Source: Kosakonia radicincitans DSM 16656 (GTDB taxonomy: Bacteria; Pseudomonadota; Gammaproteobacteria; Enterobacterales; Enterobacteriaceae). From it: 64,000 nt of DNA. The stretch spans positions 5,084,001-5,148,000 of the forward strand of contig NZ_CP018016.1 in NCBI RefSeq assembly GCF_000280495.2, in the 5' to 3' direction. Position numbers and translations under genes: made by a program. Under the pieces are notes generated by a model, which was given only the letters and a program-made list of their open reading frames with translations, did not search any database and was not told the origin of the DNA. Shown here in pieces: positions 29,371 through 39,821 of the stretch (within the stretch, counting starts at the first letter, position 1; each line of letters opens with the position of its first letter).

Positions 29371-30195
29371 GTGGAAGGCGTACCAGAGCAGTTTAACGAT
29401 GAGCGAGATCGCGCCCGCTTTCGCCACCTGGCGAAAGTGCCGGGCGTTGAGCTGTACCACGCGCATATCTCCCGGTACGCATTCGAACCCCACACCCATG
29501 AAGCGTTTGGTATTGGCGCCATTGAAGCCGGTGCCGAACGCTTCCGCTATCGCGGCACGCAGTATGTCGCTCCGGTCAATTCCGTGGTCACCATGAACCC
29601 CGACGAGCTGCACACCGGCGAAGCCGCAGCCGACGATGGCTGGCGTTATCGCATGGTCTATCTCGATCCGCAGTTGCTCGAAGAGGTGACCGGCGTCCGC
29701 CACTGGTGGTTCAGCGAGGTAATGCGTCACGATCCGCTGCGCACCAGGCAGATCTGCACACAGATCCATGGCCTGTGGCACACCGACGATCCACTGGCGC
29801 AGCAAAGCATTTTGCTGGATCTGATCGATACTTTTCGCCCGCTGGCGCATCACGCGCCGCAGCGCCCGGAAGGCGCACACCGTTTTGAACGCGTGCGCGA
29901 CTATCTGCACGACAACTATATGCACAGCCTGACGCTGGACGAGCTGGCAAGCGTTGCCGCGCTTAGCCCGTACCATTTTCAGCGCCAGTTCAAGGCCCAC
30001 TTCCACGTTACGCCGCATCAGATGCTGATGGCGATCCGCCTGTGGCGGGCAAAAGCATTTCTCACCCAGGGCATGCCCGCTGCGGATGTCGCCGCCATGA
30101 CCGGGCTGACGGATCAATCGCATCTGACACGCGCCTTTACCCACCGCTACGGCATCACTCCGGTGCGCTACCAGAAGCAAGTCGCCCGCCGTTAA
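29371..30195 (+). CDS. AraC-family transcriptional regulator
   Basis: 274 residues from a GTG start (GTGGAG upstream). An N-terminal cupin-like AraC sensor (about 20-110, with HTHEAFGIGAIEAG and NPDELHTGE) is followed by a C-terminal pair of helix-turn-helices (about 170-270, LTLDELASVAALSPYHFQRQFK and VAAMTGLTDQSHLTRAF). E. coli has no regulator here: it is inserted between qorB and ytfF. Only 75 bases separate it from ytfF on the same strand, so it may control or be cotranscribed with that exporter-like gene. Effector unknown. Confidence 0.88.
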   Translation: MEGVPEQFNDERDRARFRHLAKVPGVELYHAHISRYAFEPHTHEAFGIGAIEAGAERFRYRGTQYVAPVNSVVTMNPDELHTGEAAADDGWRYRMVYLDPQLLEEVTGVRHWWFSEVMRHDPLRTRQICTQIHGLWHTDDPLAQQSILLDLIDTFRPLAHHAPQRPEGAHRFERVRDYLHDNYMHSLTLDELASVAALSPYHFQRQFKAHFHVTPHQMLMAIRLWRAKAFLTQGMPAADVAAMTGLTDQSHLTRAFTHRYGITPVRYQKQVARR

Positions 30196-30270
30196 TGCGC
30201 AATCTCATACAATATTCCGCACCCTCGCTTCCCTACACTGGCGACAGCCAATGTAAACGTGGATGGAATG

Positions 30271-31236
30271 ATGATTAGTGGTGTGTTGTATGCCCTGCTT
30301 GCCGGGCTGCTGTGGGGATTAATTTTCGTTGGGCCGCTGATTGTGCCGGATTATCCGGCGGTACTGCAATCCACCGGCCGTTATCTGGCACTGGGTCTGA
30401 TCGCCCTGCCGCTGGCGTGGCTTGGGCGCGTACGTCTGCGCCAGTTAACGCGCAGCGACTGGATGACTGCGCTGGCGCTGACGATGATGGGCAACCTGAT
30501 TTATTACGTCTGCCTGGCGAGCGCCATCCAGCGCACTGGTGCTCCGGTATCGACCATGATCATCGCCACCCTGCCGGTGGTGATTCCGGTGTGCGCCAAC
30601 CTGCTTTACAGCCAGCGGGACGGCAAACTCTCCTGGCTTCGGCTGGCACCCGCGCTCGCCTGCATCGCGATCGGCCTGTTGTGCGTCAATATCGCCGAGC
30701 TGCGCCATGGCCTGCCGGATTTCACCTGGCGTCGTTACGGTACGGGGATCGCGCTGGCATTTACCTCGGTAGGCTGCTGGGCGTGGTATGCCCTGCGTAA
30801 CGCCCGCTGGTTGCGGGAGAATCCGGATAAAAATCCGATGATGTGGGCGACGGCGCAGGCGCTGGTCACGTTGCCCGTCTCGCTGGTCGGTTATCTCGCC
30901 GCCTGTCTGTGGCTCGGCGTGCAGCAGCCCGATTTTTCCCTGCCGTTCGGCCCGCATCCACTGGTGTTTATCGTGCTGATGTTTGCCATTGCCGTGCTCT
31001 GCTCGTGGGTGGGCGCGCTATGCTGGAATATTGCCTGCCAGCGTCTGCCAACGGTAATTGTCGGCCCGCTGATTGTTTTCGAAACGCTGGCCGGGCTGCT
31101 GTATACCTTCCTGCTGCGCCAGAGCATCCCGCCGCTGCTCACCTTTTGCGGCATTGTGCTGCTGGTGTGTGGCGTGGTGATGGCCGTGCTGTCAAAACCG
31201 CAAAAAGCGAGCGTCATTCCGGTACAACAGGAATAA
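30271..31236 (+). CDS. ytfF: EamA/DMT-superfamily inner-membrane protein YtfF
   Basis: 321 residues from MISGVLYALLAGLLWG, the E. coli length; two further in-frame starts lie just upstream (30259, 30268). About ten membrane helices in two EamA-type halves, as in drug/metabolite exporters, with the internal ALRNARWLRENPDKNPMMWA loop seen in E. coli YtfF. Substrate unknown. It follows an AraC gene absent from E. coli. Terminated by a strong hairpin shared with the convergent chemoreceptor. Confidence 0.9.
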   Translation: MISGVLYALLAGLLWGLIFVGPLIVPDYPAVLQSTGRYLALGLIALPLAWLGRVRLRQLTRSDWMTALALTMMGNLIYYVCLASAIQRTGAPVSTMIIATLPVVIPVCANLLYSQRDGKLSWLRLAPALACIAIGLLCVNIAELRHGLPDFTWRRYGTGIALAFTSVGCWAWYALRNARWLRENPDKNPMMWATAQALVTLPVSLVGYLAACLWLGVQQPDFSLPFGPHPLVFIVLMFAIAVLCSWVGALCWNIACQRLPTVIVGPLIVFETLAGLLYTFLLRQSIPPLLTFCGIVLLVCGVVMAVLSKPQKASVIPVQQE

Positions 31237-31238
31237 AA

Positions 31239-31266
31239 AAACCCGGCATTATGCGCCGGGTTTGCT
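31239..31266. terminator. Bidirectional terminator between ytfF and the Tsr-like receptor
   Basis: AAACCCGGC pairs with GCCGGGTTT (31239-31263), with an A-run on its left, usable from both sides. Confidence 0.85.
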
Positions 31267-31283
31267 CAGTCTGAAGCGAGGAT

Positions 31284-32939
31284 TTAGAAGGTTTCCCAGT
31301 TCGCTTCGCTAAAGCTCTCTGCGGCTTTCGCCTGCGATTTGCTGCCCGGTTTTACCAGCGCAGGCGTGCGTACGCTGCGGCTGCGGTTGACTTTAAATAC
31401 CGCTACTGTTTCCGTCAGGCGTGCAGCCTGCTCTTCCAGTGCGGCGGCAGCGGCGGCAGACTCTTCCACCAGCGAGGCGTTCTGCTGAGTAACGCGATCC
31501 ATCTCAGCAACGGCCTGACCCACCTGGTCAATACCGCGGCTCTGCTCATCCGAAGCCGATGAGATTTCACCCATGATATCCGTCACGCGGGTAACCGCGC
31601 TGACGATCTCTTTCATCGTTTCTCCGGCTTCATGTACCAGCGCAGCGCCTGCATCGACGCGGCTGCCGGAATCTTCGATCAGCCCTTTGATCTCTTTTGC
31701 CGCCTGCGCGCTGCGCTGTGCCAGCGTACGAACTTCACCAGCAACGACGGCGAAACCGCGGCCTTGCTCACCGGCACGGGCGGCTTCAACCGCCGCGTTC
31801 AGCGCCAGGATATTGGTCTGGAAGGCGATGCCGTCGATCACGTTGGTGATTTGCGCGATTTTGCTGGAGCTGGTAGCAATTTCATCCATCGTACGCACCA
31901 CACCATCCACAACCTGGCCACCTTTTTTCGCCGTACTTGAGGCGTTCAACGCCAGTTGTGTCGCCTGACGGGCGTTGTCGGCGTTCTGTTTCACCGTTGC
32001 CGTCAGTTGCTCCATACTGGCCGCAGTCTCTTCCAGCGAAGCGGCTTGCTGCTCGGTACGGGAAGAGAGATCGTTGCTACCGGCAGAGATTTCGCCCGCG
32101 CCGGTATAAATGGTATCGGCGCCATCGCGAACCACGCTGACGGTTTTCACCAGCGACTGCTGCATCTCGTGCACGTTTTGCGCCAGCAACGCCATCTCGT
32201 TTTTGCCTTCGGCATCGATCGCGTGCGTCAAATCACCTGCCGCAATGTGGCGGATATGTCCCATCACTTCATGCAGTGGTTTCAGCAGTACACGCTGCAT
32301 CGCCATCCAGCTGATGATGATCACCGCCAGAACAACGACCATGACGACGCCCAGAATCCACAGGATGCGCTGGTAATCGCTCTCGTTTTCGATCACGCCC
32401 TGGTTCGCCAGTACAGCCTGAGCATCACGCCATGCGCGGTAGCTTTTCTGCATAGCAACCTGTTTCGCTTCAGCGTTCTGGCGGAACATATCTTCCAGCT
32501 TACCCGCCAACAGAAGGCGATTCATTTCCGTCAGCGTCGCATGGTAAATGCCGTACTGTTTTTCCAGGTCGCTGGAGAGATTTTCATCCAGCCCCGGCGT
32601 GTCCGGCATCGCTTTGTATTTTTCAAAATGCTTTTGCGCCTGATTCAGCAAGTCGGTCGCGGTGTTGGCCAGCTCGCTCAGTTGCCCGCCATTGATCTGG
32701 CTGGCGGTACTGCTCTGTAAACGCAGCATGCCGCGGTTCAACGTGACGCGCGCCTGGTTGAGGCTGATCCAGGCATCAGTGAATTCAGAAACGTTCTGGC
32801 TGGAAACCTGAGAAACGTTAAAGTTGTTTTTGTCATTATTCAGCGCGCTGACAAACACGCCGGCAGAGATAATCTGCATCGCACCCAGTACGAGCAACAC
32901 CATAATTAATAAGGTAATAACTTTAATACGCTTGAACAT
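31284..32939 (-). CDS. Tsr-like methyl-accepting chemotaxis protein with C-terminal NWETF
   Basis: 551 residues: TM1 (about 8-30), four-helix TarH sensor (about 35-190), TM2 (about 192-215), HAMP, and methylation helices ([21 protein letters not shown]). The conserved hairpin tip and the C-terminal pentapeptide NWETF that tethers CheR and CheB complete it. The sensor contains [10 protein letters not shown], close to the RxTLNRAxxR motif that binds the amino-acid alpha-carboxylate in Tsr and Tar, so an amino-acid attractant such as serine is likely. A sigma-28 promoter lies 41 bases upstream. It is the only one of the four receptors in this window with the tether. Confidence 0.92.
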   Translation of the reverse strand: MFKRIKVITLLIMVLLVLGAMQIISAGVFVSALNNDKNNFNVSQVSSQNVSEFTDAWISLNQARVTLNRGMLRLQSSTASQINGGQLSELANTATDLLNQAQKHFEKYKAMPDTPGLDENLSSDLEKQYGIYHATLTEMNRLLLAGKLEDMFRQNAEAKQVAMQKSYRAWRDAQAVLANQGVIENESDYQRILWILGVVMVVVLAVIIISWMAMQRVLLKPLHEVMGHIRHIAAGDLTHAIDAEGKNEMALLAQNVHEMQQSLVKTVSVVRDGADTIYTGAGEISAGSNDLSSRTEQQAASLEETAASMEQLTATVKQNADNARQATQLALNASSTAKKGGQVVDGVVRTMDEIATSSSKIAQITNVIDGIAFQTNILALNAAVEAARAGEQGRGFAVVAGEVRTLAQRSAQAAKEIKGLIEDSGSRVDAGAALVHEAGETMKEIVSAVTRVTDIMGEISSASDEQSRGIDQVGQAVAEMDRVTQQNASLVEESAAAAAALEEQAARLTETVAVFKVNRSRSVRTPALVKPGSKSQAKAAESFSEANWETF

Positions 32940-32979
32940 CGTAGGCCTTTATTTGATACAGGGAATGGTCTGAGTCTCT

Positions 32980-33006
32980 GTATCGGCAGCGTTACGTAGT
33001 TGTTTA
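32980..33006 (-). promoter_or_regulatory. Sigma-28 (FliA) promoter of the Tsr-like receptor
   Basis: Reverse strand: TAAACAAC, 11-base spacer, GCCGATAC; the -10 element matches consensus at seven of eight positions and spacing is exact. Confidence 0.85.
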
Positions 33007-33120
33007 ATCTCGGTACAAAACTCTATCTAAAATTTTTCAATAAAATTACCTGCATTCAACATGTTAAACACGAAAGATTTTTTGTGACGGATATCACTGT
33101 TTTTCGCGCAATAAAGGCAT

Positions 33121-33163
33121 AAGCCGATTTGTCCCCACCCCGAAAGGGGTATATCATCGGCTT
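33121..33163. repeat. Nested inverted repeat upstream of ytfE
   Basis: AAGCCGAT (33121-33128) is the inverse complement of ATCGGCTT (33156-33163). Inside it ACCCC-GAAA-GGGGT forms a second stem (33137-33150). It sits immediately before the NsrR operator and may insulate ytfE from the divergent receptor gene. No U-run on either side. Confidence 0.7.
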
Positions 33164-33164
33164 A

Positions 33165-33187
33165 AAGATGCATTTAAAATACATCTT
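33165..33187. promoter_or_regulatory. NsrR operator of ytfE
   Basis: AAGATGCATTT, one base, AAATACATCTT: an 11-1-11 inverted repeat agreeing with the NsrR consensus (AAGATGCYTTT with its mirror image). It abuts the -10 TATAAT at 33187-33192, so bound NsrR would block RNA polymerase until nitric oxide attacks its cluster. nsrR itself lies at 61138-61563. Confidence 0.92.
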
Positions 33188-33212
33188 ATAATTTCACGAT
33201 GAGGTAACTGCT

Positions 33213-33875
33213 ATGGCTTTCCGCGATCAACCCCTGGGTGAGCTGGCGCTCTCAATCCCCCGCGCCTCCGCACTGTTCCGTCAATATGATATGGACTACT
33301 GCTGCGGCGGTAAGCAGACGCTCGGCCGCTCTGCGGCGCGCAAAGAGCTGGATATTGATGTGATTGAAGCCGAACTGGCAAAACTGGCCGAACAGCCCAT
33401 CGAGAAAGACTGGCGCGTTGCCACACTTTCGGAAATCATCGACCACATTATCGTGCGTTACCATAATCACCACCGTGAACAACTGCCGGAGCTGATTTTG
33501 CAGGCCACCAAAGTAGAGCGCGTGCATGCCGATAAACCGAATGTCCCGCGCGGGTTAACCAAATATTTGACGATGCTGCACCAGGAGCTTTCCAGCCATA
33601 TGATGAAAGAGGAGCAGATCCTGTTCCCGATGATCAAGCAGGGCATGGGTTCGCAGGCCATGGGGCCGATCACGGTGATGGAGAGTGAACACGATGAAGC
33701 CGGTGAATTGCTGGAAGTGATTAAGCACATCACCAACAACGTCACGCCGCCGCCGGAAGCCTGTACCACCTGGAAAGCCATGTATAACGGCATCAATCTG
33801 TTAATTGACGACCTGATGGAACACATCAGTCTGGAAAACAATAACCTGTTTCCGCGTGCCCTCGCAGGCGAATAA
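33213..33875 (+). CDS. ytfE: Iron-sulfur cluster repair di-iron protein YtfE (RIC)
   Basis: 220 residues, as in E. coli. An N-terminal ScdA-type domain with MDYCCGG (Cys30-Cys31) is followed by a hemerythrin-like four-helix bundle holding a non-haem di-iron centre. Candidate His/Glu ligands lie in [31 protein letters not shown] and MEHISLENN. It repairs Fe-S clusters damaged by nitric oxide or peroxide. GATGAGGTAAC gives the start. Expression should be NO-inducible through the NsrR site. Convergent with cycA. Confidence 0.97.
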   Translation: MAFRDQPLGELALSIPRASALFRQYDMDYCCGGKQTLGRSAARKELDIDVIEAELAKLAEQPIEKDWRVATLSEIIDHIIVRYHNHHREQLPELILQATKVERVHADKPNVPRGLTKYLTMLHQELSSHMMKEEQILFPMIKQGMGSQAMGPITVMESEHDEAGELLEVIKHITNNVTPPPEACTTWKAMYNGINLLIDDLMEHISLENNNLFPRALAGE

Positions 33876-33916
33876 TAAAAGGCGCCCAAAAGAGCGCCCT
33901 TGATTCATGGAAGTTT

Positions 33917-33941
33917 AGAGCCGCTTTGCGGCTCTTTTTTT
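33917..33941 (+). terminator. Rho-independent terminator after ytfE
   Basis: AGAGCCGC (33917-33924) pairs with GCGGCTCT (33928-33935), then T-run that reaches into the cycA stop codon. A weaker GGCGC/GCGCC stem precedes it. Confidence 0.85.
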
Positions 33942-35352
33942 ATGGCTGACGGTCAGCCAGACGTTTTTTACCGGCATAGAGCCAGCCCGCGCCCAGCACA
34001 ATAAACCACAGCGGCGTGACGATCAGCGCTTCACGGGTATCCGCTTCCAGCGTCAGCAGCACCAGTACGAAAGCAAAGAAGGCCATGCACACCCAGCACA
34101 TCAATTTGCCCAGCGGCATTTTGTAGCTCGATTTTTCGTGCAGATGCGGACGCTGTTTACGGTAAACCAGGTACGAGCAGAGAATGATCGTCCAGACAAA
34201 CATAAACAGAATGGCCGATACGGTAGTGATCATGGTGAACGCGGCAATCGCGCTCGGGTTCACGTAGAGCATCACCACGCCGCCCAGCAGGCAGATACAG
34301 GAGAAGGTCAACCCTTTTGCCGGCACCGCGCGTTTAGAGAGTGTCGCGAACGCCTTCGGCGCCATCTTCTCTTGCGCAAGACCAAACAGCATACGGCTGG
34401 TTGAGAAGACACCACTGTTCGCCGACGACGCGGCAGAAGTCAGCACTACAAAGTTGATGATGCTCGCAGCCGCCGGAATACCGACCAGCATAAACAGTTC
34501 CACAAACGGGCTTTTATCCGGGACGACCGAGCTCCACGGCGTTACCGACATAATGACGATCAGCGCAAAGACATAGAACATGATAATGCGCAGCGGAATG
34601 GAGTTAATCGCCCGCGGCAGGGATTTCTCCGGATCTTTTGTTTCTGCCGCCGTTGTGCCAACCAGTTCGATCCCTACAAAGGCGAAGACTGCAATCTGGA
34701 AACCGGCGAAGAAACCGCTGATGCCTTTCGGGAACCAGCCGCCGTTATTCCACAGGTGCGCGAACGAGGCTTCAACGCCCGTCGGCGATTTGAAGTGCAT
34801 CAGCACCATCACCACGCCCACAATAATCAGCGCAACAATGGCAACGATTTTGATCATCGCAAACCAGAATTCCATCTCGCCGAACATTTTTACCGTCGCG
34901 AGATTGAGGCTCAGCAGCAGCAATACTACCGCCAGCGCAGCGACCCAGTCGGCAATGCCCGGAAACCAGAATTGCGCGTAGGCAGTGATCGCTACTACGT
35001 CCGCCATCCCGGTCACCACCCAGCAGAACCAGTAGGTCCAGCCGGTAAAGTACCCCGCCCACGGTCCCAGCAGATCGGCGGCGAAGTCGCTAAATGATTT
35101 ATATTCGAGGTTCGACAGCAGCAACTCACCCATTGCGCGCATCACGAAAAACAGCATAAAGCCGATGATCATATAAACAAAAATGATCGACGGACCTGCG
35201 AGGCTGATGGTTTTGCCGGAGCCCATAAACAGCCCGGTGCCGATAGCGCCGCCGATCGCAATAAGCTGTATATGCCGGTTTGTGAGATTTCGCCGTAGCG
35301 ACTGTTCAGCCGGAGCCTGTTCGTCGGCTGCGACTTTAACCTGATCTACCAT
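33940..35352 (-). CDS. cycA: D-serine/D-alanine/glycine:H+ symporter CycA
   Basis: 470 residues, as in E. coli. Amino-acid permease of the APC family with about twelve membrane helices. The N-terminal RHIQLIAIGGAIGTGLFMGSG holds the unwound TM1 substrate-binding motif, and VGIELVGTTAAETKDPEKSLP is the family signature after TM6. Imports glycine, D-serine, D-alanine, L-alanine and D-cycloserine with protons. It is a target of the small RNA GcvB in relatives. Single gene downstream of fklB. Confidence 0.95.
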   Translation of the reverse strand: MVDQVKVAADEQAPAEQSLRRNLTNRHIQLIAIGGAIGTGLFMGSGKTISLAGPSIIFVYMIIGFMLFFVMRAMGELLLSNLEYKSFSDFAADLLGPWAGYFTGWTYWFCWVVTGMADVVAITAYAQFWFPGIADWVAALAVVLLLLSLNLATVKMFGEMEFWFAMIKIVAIVALIIVGVVMVLMHFKSPTGVEASFAHLWNNGGWFPKGISGFFAGFQIAVFAFVGIELVGTTAAETKDPEKSLPRAINSIPLRIIMFYVFALIVIMSVTPWSSVVPDKSPFVELFMLVGIPAAASIINFVVLTSAASSANSGVFSTSRMLFGLAQEKMAPKAFATLSKRAVPAKGLTFSCICLLGGVVMLYVNPSAIAAFTMITTVSAILFMFVWTIILCSYLVYRKQRPHLHEKSSYKMPLGKLMCWVCMAFFAFVLVLLTLEADTREALIVTPLWFIVLGAGWLYAGKKRLADRQP

Positions 35353-35648
35353 GTTTTAATCCTGTCTGTGTTGTTGGGCTCTTCTGGCCTTTTATTGCGT
35401 GTTCCGTCCTTTATGGACGCATCGATATTAGGTAAGAATCGGCGGGATGGATACTCTGAATTAAATCGAATGTTAAATATTTGTTGAAAGTGAGTGTCAT
35501 ATCACTTAGTTAATGCGAAACGCCTCACAAAAATACACCTGAATGCATAGTTTGCAAGATAATATATCGACATTGATCTTATTAACGAACGATCGACGCA
35601 CTCTTCTCACCCCTCCCCCCAAAAAGAGAGAGGGATTTATGCGGGGAA

Positions 35649-36269
35649 TTACAGAATTTCCAGCAGTTCCACCTCAAATACCAGTGTGCTGAATGGCGGG
35701 ATAGATGCGCCAGCGCCACGCTCGCCATAAGCGAGGTTGTGCGGGATAGTCAGTTCCCATTTGGAGCCGACCGGCATCAGCGTCAGGGCTTCGATCCAGC
35801 CAGCGATAACGCCATTAACCGGGAATTCAGCCGGTTCGCCGCGCGCGACAGAGCTATCGAATACGCTACCGTCAATCAGTTTACCGGTGTAGTGCACGCG
35901 AACACGGTCGGTGCGCGCCGGGATTGCGCCTTCGCCCTGAGTGATGACGCGGAACTGCAAACCGGATTCGGTGCTGTTCACGCCTTCACGCTCGCGGTTC
36001 TCTTCCAGATATTTCACGCCTTCCGCCGCCATCTCTTCAAAACGGGAGCGACGCACTGCGTCGGCACGTTCGTGGATTTCACGCAGGGCGCGATGTACAA
36101 CGTCAACCGGTACAGCAGGTTGTTTGCCTGCCAGCGCGTCCGCGATGCCCGCGACCAGCGCTTCCGGTAACAGCCCCTCTAACCCGGATTCGCTAAGCTG
36201 CTGTCCGACCTGTAAACCGATGCCATAGCTGGCTTGCGCTTCGATCGTGTCAAAAGTTGGGGTTGTCAT
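35649..36269 (-). CDS. fklB: FKBP-type peptidyl-prolyl isomerase FklB (FKBP22)
   Basis: 206 residues from [16 protein letters not shown], as in E. coli; the five codons upstream are not conserved. An N-terminal dimerisation helix region (about 1-90) is followed by one C-terminal FKBP domain (about 105-206). The FKBP domain carries [31 protein letters not shown] and FEVELLEIL. No signal peptide, so cytoplasmic or released by other means. Accelerates proline cis-trans isomerisation in folding. Divergent from ytfB. Confidence 0.96.
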   Translation of the reverse strand: MTTPTFDTIEAQASYGIGLQVGQQLSESGLEGLLPEALVAGIADALAGKQPAVPVDVVHRALREIHERADAVRRSRFEEMAAEGVKYLEENREREGVNSTESGLQFRVITQGEGAIPARTDRVRVHYTGKLIDGSVFDSSVARGEPAEFPVNGVIAGWIEALTLMPVGSKWELTIPHNLAYGERGAGASIPPFSTLVFEVELLEIL

Positions 36270-36532
36270 GGGTTTTCCTTCCATCGCTTTTTAAGGTAGC
36301 GCGCAGCATAACAGCCGGGCTGCGCCGGGTACAACTTTGTCGCAGGAAAGATGACAAATCGCAGGGAAAGGGAAAGAATAGAGTCCGTAAGATAAATCTA
36401 ATATTGCTGTAGCAAAATCCGACTTTGTGCTGACGATCAGAGAGTTAAAACCGCTGGACGCCGCCCCGGAAGGATAAAGTGTATATACTCAACGAGACAG
36501 GACTTTAAATGACGCGGAGCAGGAGGAAAGCC

Positions 36533-37186
36533 ATGCCCGGGCGATTTGAACTGAAACCTACCCTGGTGAAAATCTGGCAAGCCCCGGACCATTTTCGCCT
36601 TATGGACCCGCTCCCGCCGTTTCACCGTCGCGGTTTGATCCTGGCCGCGTTGCTGGTGGTTATCGGCTTCCTGCTACCGTCAACGGACGATACGAGGCCG
36701 GTTCCCACCTCACGCGAAGCGCAAATTCAGTTACCTTCCTCCACTGCCGCTCAGCCTGCCTCCCCTGCGCAAACACCGCCAGCGGTGGTGAACGATACGC
36801 AACAGGTCGCTCCAGGCGCTGAAGAGTCGCTCGAACAGCAGCAACCAGAGCAACAGCCGGTGCAACAGCAAGAGGCCCCGGTGGCGCAAAGCCGTCCGAC
36901 AGTTCCCTCTTCCGGCGGTATTGAACAACAGTGGCGATCTTATCGTGTGGAAGAAGGGAAAACGCTGGCGCAACTGTTCCGCGATCATAATCTGCCGCCC
37001 ACCGATGTTTACGCGATGGCGAAAGTGGAAGGTGACGGGAAACCGCTGAGCAGCCTGAAAAACGGCCAGATGGTGAAGATTCGCCAGAATGCTAACGGCG
37101 TAGTAACCGGATTAACCATTGAGACCAGCGGCCAGCAGGTGCTGTTTACCCGACAGCCGGACGGCAGCTTTATTCGCGCACGTTAA
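36533..37186 (+). CDS. ytfB: OapA-family cell-division protein YtfB
   Basis: 217 residues from MPGRFELKPTL (E. coli 212), start fixed by GGAGGAAAGCC. A cytoplasmic N-terminus of about 40 residues, one membrane helix (LILAALLVVIGFLL, about 43-60), a proline/glutamine-rich periplasmic linker (about 65-130) and a C-terminal opacity-associated protein A LysM-like domain (about 135-217). The glycan-binding C-terminus localises to septa in E. coli and its overproduction filaments cells. Linker length is the part that differs most from E. coli. Followed by REP-type and terminator hairpins. Confidence 0.92.
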   Translation: MPGRFELKPTLVKIWQAPDHFRLMDPLPPFHRRGLILAALLVVIGFLLPSTDDTRPVPTSREAQIQLPSSTAAQPASPAQTPPAVVNDTQQVAPGAEESLEQQQPEQQPVQQQEAPVAQSRPTVPSSGGIEQQWRSYRVEEGKTLAQLFRDHNLPPTDVYAMAKVEGDGKPLSSLKNGQMVKIRQNANGVVTGLTIETSGQQVLFTRQPDGSFIRAR

Positions 37187-37194
37187 CCGATAAA

Positions 37195-37216
37195 GCCGGA
37201 TAAGCGTTTATCCGGC
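37195..37216. repeat. REP-type palindrome downstream of ytfB
   Basis: GCCGGATAA-GCGT-TTATCCGGC, a perfect 9-bp stem with the REP core sequence, nine bases after the ytfB stop. Confidence 0.75.
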
Positions 37217-37247
37217 ATATTTCGTTCTGGTAGCGCTAAAAAGCAAA

Positions 37248-37268
37248 ACGCCGGCACAAGGCCGGCGT
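37248..37268 (-). terminator. Rho-independent terminator of the rpsF-priB-rpsR-rplI operon
   Basis: ACGCCGGC (37248-37255) pairs with GCCGGCGT (37261-37268); on the reverse strand the stem runs into TTTTGC. Confidence 0.8.
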
Positions 37269-37393
37269 CTCATTCCCCGTCGTATTTCGCGTTACAGATG
37301 CGTTGGCTACATTCGCTTACCCCCGAGGGGATTCACTCACTTGCCGCCTTTCTGCAAGCCCGAACGACTTAAGGGCATCGTTATGAGTAAAAA
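37269..37393 (-). other. Structured 3' untranslated region of rplI
   Basis: On the reverse strand this reads GGCGGCAAGTGAGTGAATC, a CCCC-TC-GGGG stem (37321-37330), then GTAAGCGAATGTAGCCAACGC. I recognise this word order from other enterobacterial intergenic regions but cannot name the family. It lies between the rplI stop and the terminator, so it is transcribed. Confidence 0.45.
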
Positions 37394-37855
<462 letters not shown>

Positions 37856-37884
37856 TCAAAGTCGTATTAATGGACCGTGACCGA

Positions 37885-38431
<547 letters not shown>

Positions 38432-38437
38432 CAGAAA

Positions 38438-38925
<488 letters not shown>

Positions 38926-38932
38926 ACGCGTC

Positions 38933-38961
38933 ATAATACTGATCCCACCGGGCAAACTCAA
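38933..38961 (-). promoter_or_regulatory. Sigma-70 promoter of the rpsF operon
   Basis: Reverse strand TTGAGT, exactly 17 bases, TATTAT. Transcription would begin near 38926, just before the leader hairpin. Confidence 0.75.
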
Positions 38962-39177
38962 GGTGAATTGCACAAATAATTCGCACTAAGCGCAAAGAGA
39001 ACTCCCCTGCACGCATTAAAATTAAACAAAACGCATTCCGGCAATTTTTTGAACGACAGCATCAGAAATGGTCGCGATACGTTTTATAACAAACGCGTAA
39101 ACTTTAATCAGGCCTCAAAACAAAGGAGGAGAGATGTTCAAAACATAATATTCGGCGTTATATCGGAGAGTAACATC

Positions 39178-39450
39178 ATGAAATACATCGCAATTTTACT
39201 AACAACCTTATTGCTCAGCCTCAATGCAACGGCAGCAATAAAACTCGATAACCGGCAAGCCCGGAACATGGATGATGTGCACAGCTTAGGCGTTATCTAC
39301 ATCAATCATAACTTCGCCAGCGAACAAGAAGCCGACCAGGCTTTGAATGCCGCAACCGACGCACAAAACGCCACGTACTTTCACCCAATCCTGACACACG
39401 AGCCAGGCAGCAACGGCGCTCTGCACGCCAGCGCGGATATCTACCGCTAA
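39178..39450 (+). CDS. yjfY: DUF1471 (YhcN/BsmA-type) periplasmic protein YjfY
   Basis: 90 residues from MKYIAILLTTLLLS; GGAGAG lies nine bases upstream, while the longer frame upstream is unsupported. Signal peptide of about 20 residues (ends ATA-A), then a compact DUF1471 domain containing SLGVIYINHNFASEQEADQALNAATDA and ending ASADIYR. Members of this family act in biofilm and stress responses; the function of YjfY is unknown. Divergent from rpsF, as in E. coli. Confidence 0.85.
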   Translation: MKYIAILLTTLLLSLNATAAIKLDNRQARNMDDVHSLGVIYINHNFASEQEADQALNAATDAQNATYFHPILTHEPGSNGALHASADIYR

Positions 39451-39478
39451 CCGAATCAGGCTAAGTTTCCCTTGCGCT

Positions 39479-39499
39479 GCGGCCCCGGATTGGGGCCGC
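39479..39499. repeat. Strong GC hairpin downstream of yjfY
   Basis: GCGGCCCC (39479-39486) pairs with GGGGCCGC (39492-39499). It could terminate yjfY, though only AATTTTC follows at a distance. It also lies at the 5' end of the open frame of the membrane ORF described next. Confidence 0.7.
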
Positions 39500-39566
39500 G
39501 CTCAGAAGTGAGAATAATTTTCTTTCGGATCTTACCAAATACCCCACCGGCAGGTTTAATCAGGGT

Positions 39567-39821
39567 TTGCCAGCGTTATGGAAAGGGCGCGGGGAAGCCA
39601 TATTCACACTACTTATCCGTATACCCAAAGGCGTTTGGGTTCTGGGCGGCGTCAGTATGCTGCTGTGGAACGATGATTTCCAGACCGTATTCTGGATCGC
39701 GCTGCTGCTGGCGAGCCCTGGCGCCGGGATCTTATGGCAAACCCACGGCGCGGCTTCCACATTCTGGGCCGGCGCCATTGTTTGCGTGGTGGCGCTGTGC
39801 GGTATGCGCCTTCAGAGATGA
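39567..39821 (+). CDS. Small membrane protein of unknown function, start unclear
   Basis: 84 residues if translated from TTG at 39567 (LPALWKGRGEA...). Composition is protein-like: about three hydrophobic segments (residues about 12-33, 38-56, 62-80) with basic ends, not the biased look of a shadow frame. The same frame stays open upstream to 39465 and reads plausibly from NNFLSDLTKYPTG, but contains no ATG, GTG or TTG there. So either TTG is the real start, a rare codon is used, or the gene has lost its start. It overlaps the end of convergent yjfP by 10 bases. E. coli carries the ula ascorbate genes in this interval. Family not recognised. Confidence 0.5.
   Translation: MPALWKGRGEAIFTLLIRIPKGVWVLGGVSMLLWNDDFQTVFWIALLLASPGAGILWQTHGAASTFWAGAIVCVVALCGMRLQR

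Noticed and set aside
29329..30180. 283-codon ORF antisense to the AraC gene
   Set aside because: Complement of the conserved helix-turn-helix gene; no family features.
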